Shown one piece after another: positions 7,965 through 17,900 of a stretch of 64,000 bases of DNA. Source of the DNA: Haloterrigena salina JCM 13891 (GTDB lineage: Archaea > Halobacteriota > Halobacteria > Halobacteriales > Natrialbaceae); contig NZ_AOIS01000018.1 in the NCBI RefSeq assembly GCF_000337495.1, positions 60,001 through 124,000 of the forward strand, read 5' to 3'. Position 1 is the stretch's first letter. Every line of letters begins with the position of its first letter. The notes under the pieces were generated by a model. That model saw only the letters and a program-made list of their open reading frames with translations, searched no databases and was not told where the DNA came from. The position numbers were made by a program, and so were the translations under genes.

Positions 7965-9299
7965 TCAGCGGTGAAGGTGACACGCGGCGAAGTGTTCGCC
8001 CGAGCCGAGGGTCGACTCGAGTTGGTACGCGGGCCGCTCCCGAGCGCAGATACTCCGCTCGGCGAACGACTCGAGCAGGAGGGAACTCGCTTCGTCCCAG
8101 TCGTCCTCGTCGACGGCCGCGTCGTCGCGGTCGGTCGCAATCCGGTCGATCGCCTCGGCGACGATTTCGCCGGCCTCGCCGCCGGGCGGTCGGCCGCCGA
8201 AGAACTCTCGGCGGATCTCGTCGGCCGGCATCGCCTCGAAGGTCCGGCGTTTGACCGCCCGCATGAACGCGCGGGTGTGGGCCCACTCCTCGTCGGTCAG
8301 GTCGTACGCCTCCGGCGCGATCAGCCGCGGACACCGCGTCCGGAACCGACAGCCGGAGGGCGGATCCTGCGGGCTCGGCACCTCGCCCTCGAGGACGCCG
8401 CGGACGCCCGACTCACGTGGATCCGGGACGGGAATGGACTCGAGCAACGCCTTCGTGTAGGGGTGTTGGGGGTTCTCGAACAGTTCCTCCTTCTCGGCGA
8501 CCTCGACGATGTGGCCCAGGTACATCACCGCCACGCGGTCGGAGACGTAGCGGATGACCGAGAGGTCGTGGGCGATGAAGAGGTAGGTCAGGCCGAACTC
8601 CTCCTGGAGTTCGTCCATCGTGTTCATTACCTGGGCCTGAATGGAGACGTCGAGCGCGGAGACGGGTTCGTCACAGACCACGAAGTCGGGGTCGACCGAC
8701 AGCGCCCGCGCGAGGTTGATCCGCTGGCGCTGGCCCCCCGAGAACGCGTGGGGGTGGCGGTTGTAGTGGCGCGGGTCGAGCCCGACCTTCTCGAGCAGTT
8801 CCTTCGCCCGCGCCTCCCGGCCCTCGTCGTCTAACATGTCGTGGGCCCGCATCGGCTCTTCGATGATCTGGCCCACCTTCATCCGCGGATCGAGCGACGA
8901 CTGAGGGTCCTGGAAGATCATCTGCATGTCCGAGCGCATTTGACGCAACTCCTCGCCGCCGAGGTCGGCTAGGTTCCGGCCCTTGAAGTAGATGTCTCCC
9001 TCGGTCGGCTCGAGCAGGCGCAGGATCGTCCGCCCGAGCGTGCTCTTCCCGCAGCCGGACTCGCCGACGAGCCCGAGGGTCTCCCCGGGCTGGATCTCGA
9101 GGGAGACGTCGTCGACCGCCTGAACCGACCCGGGGTCCATGCTGATCGGCGGGAACTGATCGGGTTCGAACTGCAGGCCCGCGAACAGCCCCGACTCCTG
9201 AGCGAAGTGCTTCGAGACGGCGTCGAGTTCGAGCAGCGGGCCGTCGCCCTCGTAGCCGCTGTCGTCACCCAACCGGAGGTCGCTACTCACGGCGCTCAC
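7965..9299 (-). CDS. dppF: Dipeptide/oligopeptide ABC transporter ATP-binding protein (DppF type)
   Basis: A 444-aa cytoplasmic ATPase that energises peptide import together with its partner ATPase. Walker [11 protein letters not shown]-loop [11 protein letters not shown], signature FSGGQRQR, Walker [13 protein letters not shown] and the switch His in FIAHDLSVI are all present. The C-terminal oligopeptide-transporter domain begins GCRFRTRCP, but an acidic insertion of about 90 residues separates this from the CARERPAY end. An N-terminal insertion of about 20 residues ([17 protein letters not shown]) lies between the first strand and Walker A. The start overlaps the end of dppD by 17 nt, so the two are translationally coupled. 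It is the last gene of the operon. Confidence 0.9.
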   Translation of the reverse strand: MSAVSSDLRLGDDSGYEGDGPLLELDAVSKHFAQESGLFAGLQFEPDQFPPISMDPGSVQAVDDVSLEIQPGETLGLVGESGCGKSTLGRTILRLLEPTEGDIYFKGRNLADLGGEELRQMRSDMQMIFQDPQSSLDPRMKVGQIIEEPMRAHDMLDDEGREARAKELLEKVGLDPRHYNRHPHAFSGGQRQRINLARALSVDPDFVVCDEPVSALDVSIQAQVMNTMDELQEEFGLTYLFIAHDLSVIRYVSDRVAVMYLGHIVEVAEKEELFENPQHPYTKALLESIPVPDPRESGVRGVLEGEVPSPQDPPSGCRFRTRCPRLIAPEAYDLTDEEWAHTRAFMRAVKRRTFEAMPADEIRREFFGGRPPGGEAGEIVAEAIDRIATDRDDAAVDEDDWDEASSLLLESFAERSICARERPAYQLESTLGSGEHFAACHLHR

Positions 9300-10449
9300 C
9301 TCCGTCGTCGGCCGTCGGGTTCGGGGCGAGGCCGGACTCGGAGTCAGTGTCGGCGGAATCCTCCCCGCTCGGCGTCGGTCCGCGGTCCTCGAGCGGCGGA
9401 CTCTCGTCGTAGCCCACGTCGAAGGCGTCGTGTTTCACGCAGGCCGCCCGGTGGGGCTCGCCGTCGCCCGCGACGATCTTCGGCTCGGGGTGGACCCGCT
9501 TGCACACCTCCCGCGCGTGGGGACAGCGCGGGTGGAACCGACAGCCGGAGGGCGGGTCGATCGCTTCGGGCATCACGCCCTCGATGGGCTCGAGGTCGTC
9601 GACGGTCCGGTCAGGGCGGGGCATCGAGTCGAGCAGGGCGTCCGTGTAGGGGTGTTTGGTGTCGTAGAAGAGGTCGTCGACGGCGGCCTGCTCGACGATC
9701 TCGCCGAGGTACATGACGTTCACGCGGTCGCAGATCTCCGCGACGACGCCCAGGTCGTGGGTGACCCAGATGAAACTCGTCCCGTACTTCGCCTGGAGCT
9801 CGTCGACCAGATCGAGGATCTGGCCCTCCACGGTGACGTCGAGCGCCGTCGTCGGCTCGTCGGCGATGATGAGGCTGGGCTCGCAGGCTAAGGCCATCGC
9901 GATGAGCACGCGCTGGCGCATCCCGCCGGAGAACTGGTGGGGGTACTCCTCGTAGCGCTGTTCGGGATCGGGGATGCCGACCTCCCGGAGCATGTCGATC
10001 GCCTCCGCTTTCGCCTCGTCCTCTCCGAGGCCGCGGTTGAGTTCGATGAACTCCCGGAGCTGTCCCCCCACCGTGAAGACGGGGTTGAGCGACTCCATCG
10101 GATCCTGGAAGATCACCGCAATCTCGTTACCCCGGATGCGGGTCCGAATCTCCTCGTTCGAGAGCACGTCGTCCCGTTCCCGGAGTTCGCCGTTCGGCCC
10201 CTCCTCGAGGCCGAAGATCGTCTCGCCCTTGTAGGTGATCTCGCCGGCAACGATCTCGCCGGGATCCTCGACGAGCCGCAACAGGCTCATCGAGGCGACC
10301 GACTTGCCGGCGCCGCTCTCGCCGACGAGGCCGACGATCTCGCCCTCGCGGACCTCGAAGGAGATCCCGTCGACTGCGCGCACTGTACCGGCTTCCGTGA
10401 AGAACTGCGTCTTGAGGTTCTCGACGCGAAGGAGTGGTTCGGAGCTCAT
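9283..10449 (-). CDS. dppD: Dipeptide/oligopeptide ABC transporter ATP-binding protein (DppD type)
   Basis: A 388-aa ATPase, the second nucleotide-binding subunit of the peptide importer. Walker [11 protein letters not shown]-loop [13 protein letters not shown], signature FSGGMRQRV, Walker [13 protein letters not shown] and switch His WVTHDLGVV are intact. The C-terminal oligopeptide-transporter domain has the unbroken cysteine set [17 protein letters not shown] and a further Cys in HRAACV, likely an Fe-S or metal site as in related DppD proteins. It ends in an acidic disordered tail. It starts 1 nt after dppC ends and overlaps dppF. Confidence 0.92.
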   Translation of the reverse strand: MSSEPLLRVENLKTQFFTEAGTVRAVDGISFEVREGEIVGLVGESGAGKSVASMSLLRLVEDPGEIVAGEITYKGETIFGLEEGPNGELRERDDVLSNEEIRTRIRGNEIAVIFQDPMESLNPVFTVGGQLREFIELNRGLGEDEAKAEAIDMLREVGIPDPEQRYEEYPHQFSGGMRQRVLIAMALACEPSLIIADEPTTALDVTVEGQILDLVDELQAKYGTSFIWVTHDLGVVAEICDRVNVMYLGEIVEQAAVDDLFYDTKHPYTDALLDSMPRPDRTVDDLEPIEGVMPEAIDPPSGCRFHPRCPHAREVCKRVHPEPKIVAGDGEPHRAACVKHDAFDVGYDESPPLEDRGPTPSGEDSADTDSESGLAPNPTADDGGERRE

Positions 10450-10450
10450 G

Positions 10451-11482
10451 TTAGTCGTTGATCCGCGGATCGAGGGCGTCCTGTAAGCCGTCGCCGAACA
10501 GGTTGAAGCCCATGATGGTGATCATGATCGCGATTCCCGGCCAGATCGACAGCCAGACGTTCGAGTGCATGTAGCCGTGGGCGGTTCTGAGCATCGCGCC
10601 CCAGTCCGGCGTCGGGGGCTGGGCGCCGTAGCCGAGGAACGAGAGGCCGGCGACGATCAGGATCGTCACGCCGATCTGCAGCGTCGCGTACACCAGCACC
10701 GGCGCGAAGCTGTTCGGAATGACGTGCCTGAGGATGATGTTGCGATCCCTGACGCCCGCCGCCCGCGCCGCCTCGATGTAGTCCATCTCGCGGATGCTCA
10801 GGACCCGGCTCCGGATGATGCGGGCGAAGACCGGCACGAACGTGATTCCGACGCCGAGCACCGCGTACCAGATGTTCGCCCCGCCGACGAAGACGGTGAA
10901 GACGATGATGAGGATCAGCGGCGGGATCGAGTAGACCGTCTCGACGGCTCGCATCAGGACGTCGTCGATGCGGCCGCCGTAGTAGCCGGCGGTGGCGCCG
11001 ATGAGTGTCCCGCCGAGCAGTCCGATGAACGCCGAGATCAGCCCGACGAACACCGAGACCTGCGTGCCGTAGACGATTCTCGTAAAGTAGTCCCGGCCGG
11101 CGCGGTCGGTTCCGAGCGGGTGCTCGAGGGTGCCGCCCGCCGGCAGCGGGTTCCAGGACTGCTCGGCCAGCGGGAAGTACGGCGGGACGTGCGCCCGGCC
11201 CTCGCCCGGCGGCGGGATGTGGGTCGGATGGTCGAAGATCGGGAGCAGCTGCGCGAACCGATAGTTCGACACGTGACCGAACGTGAGCCGCGAGAGGTTG
11301 CTGTCGATCAGGGCGTACACCGCGACGAACAGGACGAACGAGACGATGTACAGCCCCCAGCGGGCCGTCGTGTCCCGTTTGACCTGTGCGACGGTGTACC
11401 GCCAGCCGACGCGGGCCTCGACATCGTCGTCTTCCGCAACCGATTCCGAGCCGCTTTCGATCTGTGATTCGCCGACTGCCAT
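10451..11482 (-). CDS. dppC: Dipeptide/oligopeptide ABC transporter permease (DppC type)
   Basis: A 343-aa inner-membrane permease. One TM segment follows a long acidic cytoplasmic N-terminus, then a periplasm-facing loop with many Pro residues (residues about 75-125), then five more TM segments. The coupling loop that contacts the ATPases is EAARAAGVRDRNIILRHVIPN (about residues 235-255), and the family end DPRIND is present. It is 2 nt downstream of dppB and pairs with it to form the channel. Confidence 0.92.
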   Translation of the reverse strand: MAVGESQIESGSESVAEDDDVEARVGWRYTVAQVKRDTTARWGLYIVSFVLFVAVYALIDSNLSRLTFGHVSNYRFAQLLPIFDHPTHIPPPGEGRAHVPPYFPLAEQSWNPLPAGGTLEHPLGTDRAGRDYFTRIVYGTQVSVFVGLISAFIGLLGGTLIGATAGYYGGRIDDVLMRAVETVYSIPPLILIIVFTVFVGGANIWYAVLGVGITFVPVFARIIRSRVLSIREMDYIEAARAAGVRDRNIILRHVIPNSFAPVLVYATLQIGVTILIVAGLSFLGYGAQPPTPDWGAMLRTAHGYMHSNVWLSIWPGIAIMITIMGFNLFGDGLQDALDPRIND

Positions 11483-11484
11483 GT

Positions 11485-12486
11485 TTAGTCACTCTCTCCG
11501 TAGGTCACGCGCGGGTCGACGTACGCGTAGGAAATGTCGGTGATGATGACGCCCATCACGAACAGGAACCCGAGCATCATCGTGATCCCCATGACGAGCT
11601 GGTAGTCGTTCTGGGCGATCGCGTCGACGAACAGCCGACCCATACCGTTGATGTTGAACACCGTTTCGACCAGCACCGCGCCGCCGATCGCCGTCGACAG
11701 GTTCAGCCCGACGATCGTGATGATCGGCAGCTGGGCCACGTTGAAGGCGTGCTTTCGCAGAATCGTCCGCTCGGGAACGCCGTAGGCGCGGGCCAGCTTG
11801 ACGTACTCGCCCTGCAGCGACTCGATCATCTGGGTGCGCTCGACGCGCATGATCGTCGCCATCTGGAGGGTCCCCAGCGCGATCATCGGCAACAGCAGGT
11901 GCCTGAGCGTCTCGTAGTACAGTTCCGGGTAGCTGCTGATTCCCCGAACGGAATCGGGCGATCGCCAGGGGTAGACGAGCCCGCTCGAGGGGAACCAGCC
12001 GAGTTTGACCGCGAAGATCAGGATCAAGACGATCCCGATCCAGAACGACGGCGTGCTGACGCCGAAGAGGGCGACGATCCGCGAGACGTGATCGGTCGGT
12101 TCGTTCCGTTTGTTTGCGGCGATGATGCCGAGCGGGATCGCCGTCACGAGCGCGAACGCGTACGCGGACAGGACCAACAGCAGGGTCGGCCCGATCCGCT
12201 CTAGCATCAGGTCCGCAACCGGTCGGCGGTAGTGGATGCTTCGGCCGAAATCGCCCTGTAACAGCCCGGCCATGTACGTCACGTACCGCTCGTGTAACGG
12301 CTTGTCCAGCCCGTACCGCTGTTCGATCGCTCTGACCTGTGCTTCGGTGTGCTCCTGTCCCTGGAGCATGAGGCTGACCGGGTCGCCCGGTCCGAGGTTC
12401 GCGAGCAGGAACGTGATGACGGAGATCCCGATCAGAACGGGGATCGCCTGCAGGAGCCTGTATATCGTGTACTTGAGTAGTTTCAT
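11485..12486 (-). CDS. dppB: Dipeptide/oligopeptide ABC transporter permease (DppB type)
   Basis: A 333-aa permease with six TM segments. The ATG at 12486 gives the family N-terminus MKLLKYTIYRLLQAIPVLIG; longer frames upstream add a non-conserved arginine-rich stretch. Conserved landmarks are LGPGDPV, YGLDKPLHERY, FGRSIHYRRPV, the coupling loop YVKLARAYGVPERTILRKHA and the final AYVDPRVTYG. It is separated from the binding-protein gene by 123 nt and tightly linked to dppC. Confidence 0.92.
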   Translation of the reverse strand: MKLLKYTIYRLLQAIPVLIGISVITFLLANLGPGDPVSLMLQGQEHTEAQVRAIEQRYGLDKPLHERYVTYMAGLLQGDFGRSIHYRRPVADLMLERIGPTLLLVLSAYAFALVTAIPLGIIAANKRNEPTDHVSRIVALFGVSTPSFWIGIVLILIFAVKLGWFPSSGLVYPWRSPDSVRGISSYPELYYETLRHLLLPMIALGTLQMATIMRVERTQMIESLQGEYVKLARAYGVPERTILRKHAFNVAQLPIITIVGLNLSTAIGGAVLVETVFNINGMGRLFVDAIAQNDYQLVMGITMMLGFLFVMGVIITDISYAYVDPRVTYGESD

Positions 12487-12609
12487 TGGTCCGCGGGTTG
12501 GCAGTGGTCTCGTCGGTAGCTCGTCGCCGGCGACGGCGCGGGACGGCGGTCGCACGGACCACCGGGGAACCGGTCGACGGCTCCGAAAGCGGTGTTCGTA
12601 CCGACACGT

Positions 12610-14187
12610 TCACTCGATCGAGACGTTCGCGTAGTCCGAGACGAAGGTCGGATTGTAGATGGAATCCGGATGAGCCTGCAGGTCCTGCACGTAATCCCGC
12701 GAGGCCATCGTGTTGTCCTGCGTGAACGCCGGCAGCGCCGGCAGCTGCTGGACGACCTCCCGGATGATCGGCTCGTAGATCTCGTAGCGCGCCTCCTGAT
12801 CGGCCATGTTACGCGCCTGCGCCAGCCCCTCGTGGAAGCCGTCGCTGCCCTCGTAGAAGTGGCCCTGATTGAGCTCTTCCTGGCTCTCGTGGAACAGCGA
12901 GTAGAGGTAGAAGTCCGGATCTGGACCCCCGCTCCACCCCAGCAGGTACATGTTGTAGTCGTCCGCGTTGCCCGTGGTGTAGGTGTCCACGAGCGTCGAG
13001 AAGTCGAGCTGTTGGACGTCGGCCCCGTAGCCGATCTCGTCGAGCCGCGTGGCGATCCGTTCGGCCAGTTGCGCGCGGATCCCCTCCGGCGTGATGATCG
13101 TCGGCTCGAAGTCGTCGGGCGCGTGTTCGTCTAACAGCGACTGGGCTTCGTCGGGATCGTACCCCGGAAGGAGCTCCTGATACTCGTCTTCGGGGAATCC
13201 CCAGACCTCGTTGACGACCGGCGGAATCGGGCTGTACATCGGTGAGGTCACGTTCGCGGCGTTTGATTCGATGAAGTCCTGCATCGAGAACGAGTGAGCG
13301 ATCGCCCGTCGCACCTCGGGGCTGGTCGTCGGCCCCTCGTTACAATTGAACGCCATGTACATGTACGTGGCACTCTCGGCCGAGTGGAGGTTCACGCCCT
13401 GTTCGTTCTCGAGGACGTCCCAGTCGTCGTTCGGAATGCCCGCGATCACGTCGGTGTTTTCGGCCCGGATGTCCGAGACCCGCCCCGCCGGGTCGTCGTG
13501 GGCCACGAAGCGAACCCGGTCCAAGTTCGGGTCCAGATCGTCCCAGTAGTCGTCCCACCGCGCGATCTCGACGTAATCGCCCTCGAGCGTCTCGAACGTG
13601 AACGGACCGCTCCCTACCGGATCCCTGTTGAACGCCTCTGGATCCTCGGAGCGGACGCTTTCGGGGACCACCGTCACGCCCATCGTCTGGAGCTCGAACG
13701 GCCCGTACGGTTCCTCGCCGAGGTCGACCTGCAGCTGGTAGTCGTCGATGACCTCGGTGCTCTCGATCATGTCGTACTCGGCGGCGTTCTCCGTTTCCTC
13801 CTCGACCGGCGCGGTAAAGGAGTAGGCGACGTCCGAGGCGGTCACGTCGTCGCCGTTGTGGAACTCGGCCGCCTCCTCGATCTCGAAGATATAGCGCGTC
13901 CCCTCGCGCTCGACGGTCGGCTCGCCCGTCGCGAGCTTGGGCTGGAGCTCGAGGTCCTCGCCGAACTCGTAGAGCCCGTCGAAGACGTTGTTGATCACCT
14001 GGTAGCTGTAGACGTCGTTCGAAACGACGGGATCGAACTGATCCTCCCGCGATTGCTCTTGCGTGAAATGGAAGGCGTCGCCGTCGCCGTCGCCCCCACC
14101 GATGCACCCTGCGACCGCCGCTGCGGAGACAGCAGCACCCGAGGCGAGGAGCTGCCGTCGAGAAAGTTCTGTGTTGCGTTGCACCAT
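12610..14187 (-). CDS. dppA: Peptide ABC transporter substrate-binding lipoprotein (DppA/SBP_bac_5)
   Basis: A 525-aa extracellular solute-binding protein that delivers di/oligopeptides to DppBC. The ATG at 14187 gives a Tat signal with SRRQLL followed by a hydrophobic run and the lipobox VAGC, so it should be a Tat-exported, lipid-anchored protein, usual in haloarchaea. The body has SBP family 5 features: LQPKLATGEPTVE, a FEIEEAAEFHNGDDVTASDV-type ligand-lobe motif, DPVGSGPFTFE and EVRRAIAHSF. A TATA-like AGCTATATTTG lies on the minus strand at about 14212-14222, so it is probably the first gene of the dppABCDF transcript. Confidence 0.93.
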   Translation of the reverse strand: MVQRNTELSRRQLLASGAAVSAAAVAGCIGGGDGDGDAFHFTQEQSREDQFDPVVSNDVYSYQVINNVFDGLYEFGEDLELQPKLATGEPTVEREGTRYIFEIEEAAEFHNGDDVTASDVAYSFTAPVEEETENAAEYDMIESTEVIDDYQLQVDLGEEPYGPFELQTMGVTVVPESVRSEDPEAFNRDPVGSGPFTFETLEGDYVEIARWDDYWDDLDPNLDRVRFVAHDDPAGRVSDIRAENTDVIAGIPNDDWDVLENEQGVNLHSAESATYMYMAFNCNEGPTTSPEVRRAIAHSFSMQDFIESNAANVTSPMYSPIPPVVNEVWGFPEDEYQELLPGYDPDEAQSLLDEHAPDDFEPTIITPEGIRAQLAERIATRLDEIGYGADVQQLDFSTLVDTYTTGNADDYNMYLLGWSGGPDPDFYLYSLFHESQEELNQGHFYEGSDGFHEGLAQARNMADQEARYEIYEPIIREVVQQLPALPAFTQDNTMASRDYVQDLQAHPDSIYNPTFVSDYANVSIE

Positions 14188-14468
14188 AACGTACGATATG
14201 GTATGACACCACAAATATAGCTTTTGCTGCCCATCAAAATAATTGAAGAAATCGTGTGATTGATTGTTCGAACAAGAGGTATTACGGATATATTAGGGGC
14301 ATGTCGAACACTTATGTGCGGAATGGTCCACTATAGTTGGACTCTTCCGATACTGTACCTGATTGTCCACTCTCGTTGTCGGTTTCGTACGCTGACGACT
14401 CGAGGGCGCGATCGCGCCCCAGTGGCCAACCGGAGAGCTTTTTCTATCGGCCGATACAGATGTTGAGT

Positions 14469-14933
14469 ATGAACTACCGCACCGTCGAGACGACGAACGA
14501 GTACGTCGCTCGCCTCGAGCACGGCGCCGACTGGCGGGCCGAGATCGAGTCGCTCGCGGGCGAGGTCGACGCCGACGCGGCCTGGTTTACCGCCCTCGGC
14601 GCGGTCCAAGACGCGGAACTCTGGTTCTACGATCAGGACGAGTGCGAGTACTATCCGATCGAGTTCGACGAGCCCCTCGAGGTCGCCAGCTGCGTCGGGA
14701 ACGTCTCGTGGCTCGAGGTCTCCGAGTCACACTCGGAGGACAGCGAGACGGAGTCTCGCCAGTACGATCGGTTCGCGCACACCCACGTCGTCCTCTCGGA
14801 CGACGAGGGGACGACGTATTCCGGCCACCTGAACGAGGCGACCGTCTGGGCCGGCGAGGTCTACATGCGCGTCTTCGAGGAGCCCCTCGAGCGTGAGTAC
14901 GACGAAACCACCGAACTGGACCTGTGGCTCTGA
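14469..14933 (+). CDS. PPC/DUF296-domain putative DNA-binding protein
   Basis: A 154-aa single PPC-domain protein. The ATG at 14469 gives MNYRTVETTNEYVARLEHGAD, then the PPC core: AAWFTALGAVQDAELWFYDQ, VGNVSW, FAHTHVVLSDDEGTTYSGHL and ATVWAGEVYMRVFEEPLER. PPC proteins form trimers; in plants the domain partners AT-hooks, while archaeal members are DNA-binding candidates of unknown role. It ends 1 nt before the polC start, so the two are probably co-transcribed, an arrangement that suggests a link to replication or nucleoid function. Confidence 0.85.
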   Translation: MNYRTVETTNEYVARLEHGADWRAEIESLAGEVDADAAWFTALGAVQDAELWFYDQDECEYYPIEFDEPLEVASCVGNVSWLEVSESHSEDSETESRQYDRFAHTHVVLSDDEGTTYSGHLNEATVWAGEVYMRVFEEPLEREYDETTELDLWL

Positions 14934-14934
14934 C

Positions 14935-17900
14935 ATGCGCGAGGTAGACGAGCGGTACTTCGAGCGGCTCGAGTCCCAGTTAGACGAGGCCTTCGACGTC
15001 GCCGAGCGGGCCAAAGAGCGCGGCGCCGATCCGAAACCCAAGGTCGAAATTCCGACCGCGCGGGACATGGCCGACCGCGTCGAGAACATCCTCGGGATCG
15101 ACGGCGTCGCCGAGCGCGTCCGCGAACTCGAGGGAGAGATGAGCCGCGAGGAGGCCGCCCTCGAACTCGCGGAGGACTTCGCCGAGGGCCGGGTCGGCGA
15201 CTACGAGTCCAAGGCCGGGAAGGTCGAGGGCGCGGTCCGCACCGCGGTCGCCCTGCTGACCGAAGGGGTCGTCGCCGCCCCCATCGAGGGGATCGACAAG
15301 GTCGAGATCTTAGAGAACGACGACGGGACGGAGTTCGTCAACGTCTACTACGCCGGCCCGATCCGGTCGGCTGGCGGGACCGCCCAGGCGCTGTCCGTGC
15401 TCGTCGCCGACTACACCCGCGCGCTCGTGGGCATCGAGCAGTTCAACGCCCGCGACGACGAGATCGAGCGCTACGCGGAAGAGATCGCCCTCTACGACAA
15501 GGAGACCGGCCTCCAGTACACGCCCAAGGACAAGGAGACGAAGTTCATCGCCAAGCACATGCCGATCATGCTGGACGGCGAGGCCACCGGCGACGAGGAG
15601 GTCTCGGGCTTTCGCGACTTAGAGCGGGTCGACACCAACAGCGCCCGCGGCGGGATGTGTCTGGTCATGGCCGAGGGGATCGCGCTCAAGGCGCCGAAGA
15701 TCCAGCGCTACACCCGCAACTTGGACGAGATCGACTGGCCGTGGCTCCAGGACCTGATCGACGGCACCTACTACGAGGACGCGGCCGACGAGGGGGACGG
15801 CGAGGACGGCGCCGACGCGGACGATGACGGCGACGCCGAGAGCGAGGGCGAGGACTCCGCGGACGGCGACGACGCTGACGGACCGCAGGGCCCGCCGCGC
15901 GTCGAGGAGTCCACGAAGTTCCTCCGGGACCTAATCGCCGGTCGGCCGGTCTTCTCCCACCCCTGCGCGAACGGTGGCTTTCGACTGCGATACGGCCGCG
16001 CGCGCAACCACGGCTTCGCGACCGCCGGCGTCCACCCCGCCGCGATGCACCTGGTCGACGACTTCCTCGCGACCGGCACCCAGATCAAGACCGAACGCCC
16101 CGGCAAAGCGGCGGGGGTCGTCCCCGTCGACTCCCTCGAGGGTCCGACGGTCAAACTCGCCAACGGCGACGTCCGCCGGATCGACGACCCCGAGGACGCC
16201 CTCGAGATCAGAAACGGCGTCGAGAAGATCTTAGACCTCGGCGAGTACCTCGTCAACTACGGCGAGTTCGTCGAGAACAACCACCCGCTCGCGCCCGCCT
16301 CCTACACCTACGAGTGGTGGGTCCAGGACTTAGCGGCCGCCGGCGCCGACGTGCAAGCCTTAGAGGACGACCCCAGGATCGACCTCGAGTTCCCCGACCC
16401 CGAGGAGGCGGTGGAGTGGGCCATCGAGTACGACGCGCCGCTCCATCCCGAGTACACCTACCTCTGGCACGACATCTCCGTCGACGCCTTCTGTGACCTC
16501 GCAGCGGCGGTCGCCGACGGCCGGATCGAGCAGGATGGCGACGGCAGCGTGAACGGAAACGGGGACGACAGCATCCTCGTCCTCGAGCACGACGACGCGG
16601 TCGCTGACGCCCTCGAGACGATCGTCATCGAGCACCGCCAGCGCGACGGCGACCGCATCGAGGTCGACGACTGGCGGCCGTTCGTCCGCACCGTCGGCTG
16701 CGAACCACGGCAGGCCGTCGCCGACGGCGCCGCGCTCGAGCCCGATGTCGATCCGGACGAACGAAAGCGGGAAGAGGAGCCGATCGTCGAACTCGAGCGC
16801 ACGTGGGCCGACGACGACCTCTCGGAGCGCGCCCGCAACTGGGGCCAGGAAGACGAACCCGACGGCGCTAACGCCATCGAGGCAGTCAACGAGGTCGCAC
16901 CGTTTCAGGTGCGCGAGCGCGCCCCCACGCGGATCGGCAACCGGATGGGACGCCCGGAGAAGTCCGAGAGCCGAGACCTCAGCCCGCCCGTCCACACCCT
17001 GTTCCCGATCGGCGAGGCCGGCGGCGCACAGCGCAACGTCGCCGACGCCGCCAAACACGCCGAGACGATGTCCGACACTCCCGGCGTCGTCGAACTCCAG
17101 GTCGGTCGCCAGCGCTGTCCCGACTGCGCGACGGAGACGTTCAAGAACCGCTGTCCGGACTGCGACGCGCGGACCGAACCCGACTACCGCTGTCCCGACT
17201 GCGACGAGTCCCTCGAGCCCGACGACGCCGGTCGCGTGGAGTGCGACCGCTGTGAACGCGAGGGCACCTGCGTCGAGGTCCGGGAGATCGACGTCAACGA
17301 CGAGTTCCGCTCGGCCCTCGAGTCGGTCGGCGAGCGCGAGAACGCCTTCGACATCCTGAAAGGCGTCAAGGGGCTGTCCTCGACGAACAAGATCCCAGAA
17401 CCCATCGAGAAGGGGATCCTGCGCGCGAAACACGACGTCTCGGCGTTCAAGGACGGCACCGTCCGCTACGACATGACCGACCTCCCGGTCACGTCCGTCC
17501 GCGCCAGCGAACTCGACATCGACGTCGGCCAGCTCCAGGCGCTTGGCTACGAGGAGGACATTCACGGCGAGCCGCTGACCCACGAGGACCAGCTGGTCGA
17601 GCTGAAAGTCCAGGACATCGTCCTCTCGGACGGCGCCGCCGAGCACATGCTGCAGACGGCCGACTTCATCGACGACCTGCTGGAGCAGTACTACGGCCTC
17701 GAGCCGTTCTACGAGTTCGAGGATCGGCAGGAACTGGTCGGCGAGCTGGTGTTCGGGATGGCACCCCACACGAGTGCGGCAACTGTCGGGAGAGTTATCG
17801 GTTTCACGAGCGCGGCAGTCGGATACGCCCATCCGTACTTTCACGCTGCGAAACGGCGGAACTGCTTCCATCCCGAGACGAAAATTTGGTATCAGGACGA

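Noticed and set aside
10446..11492. Long open frame overlapping dppC in another frame
   Set aside because: It is arginine-rich with no motifs, and dppC gives a complete permease in the other frame.
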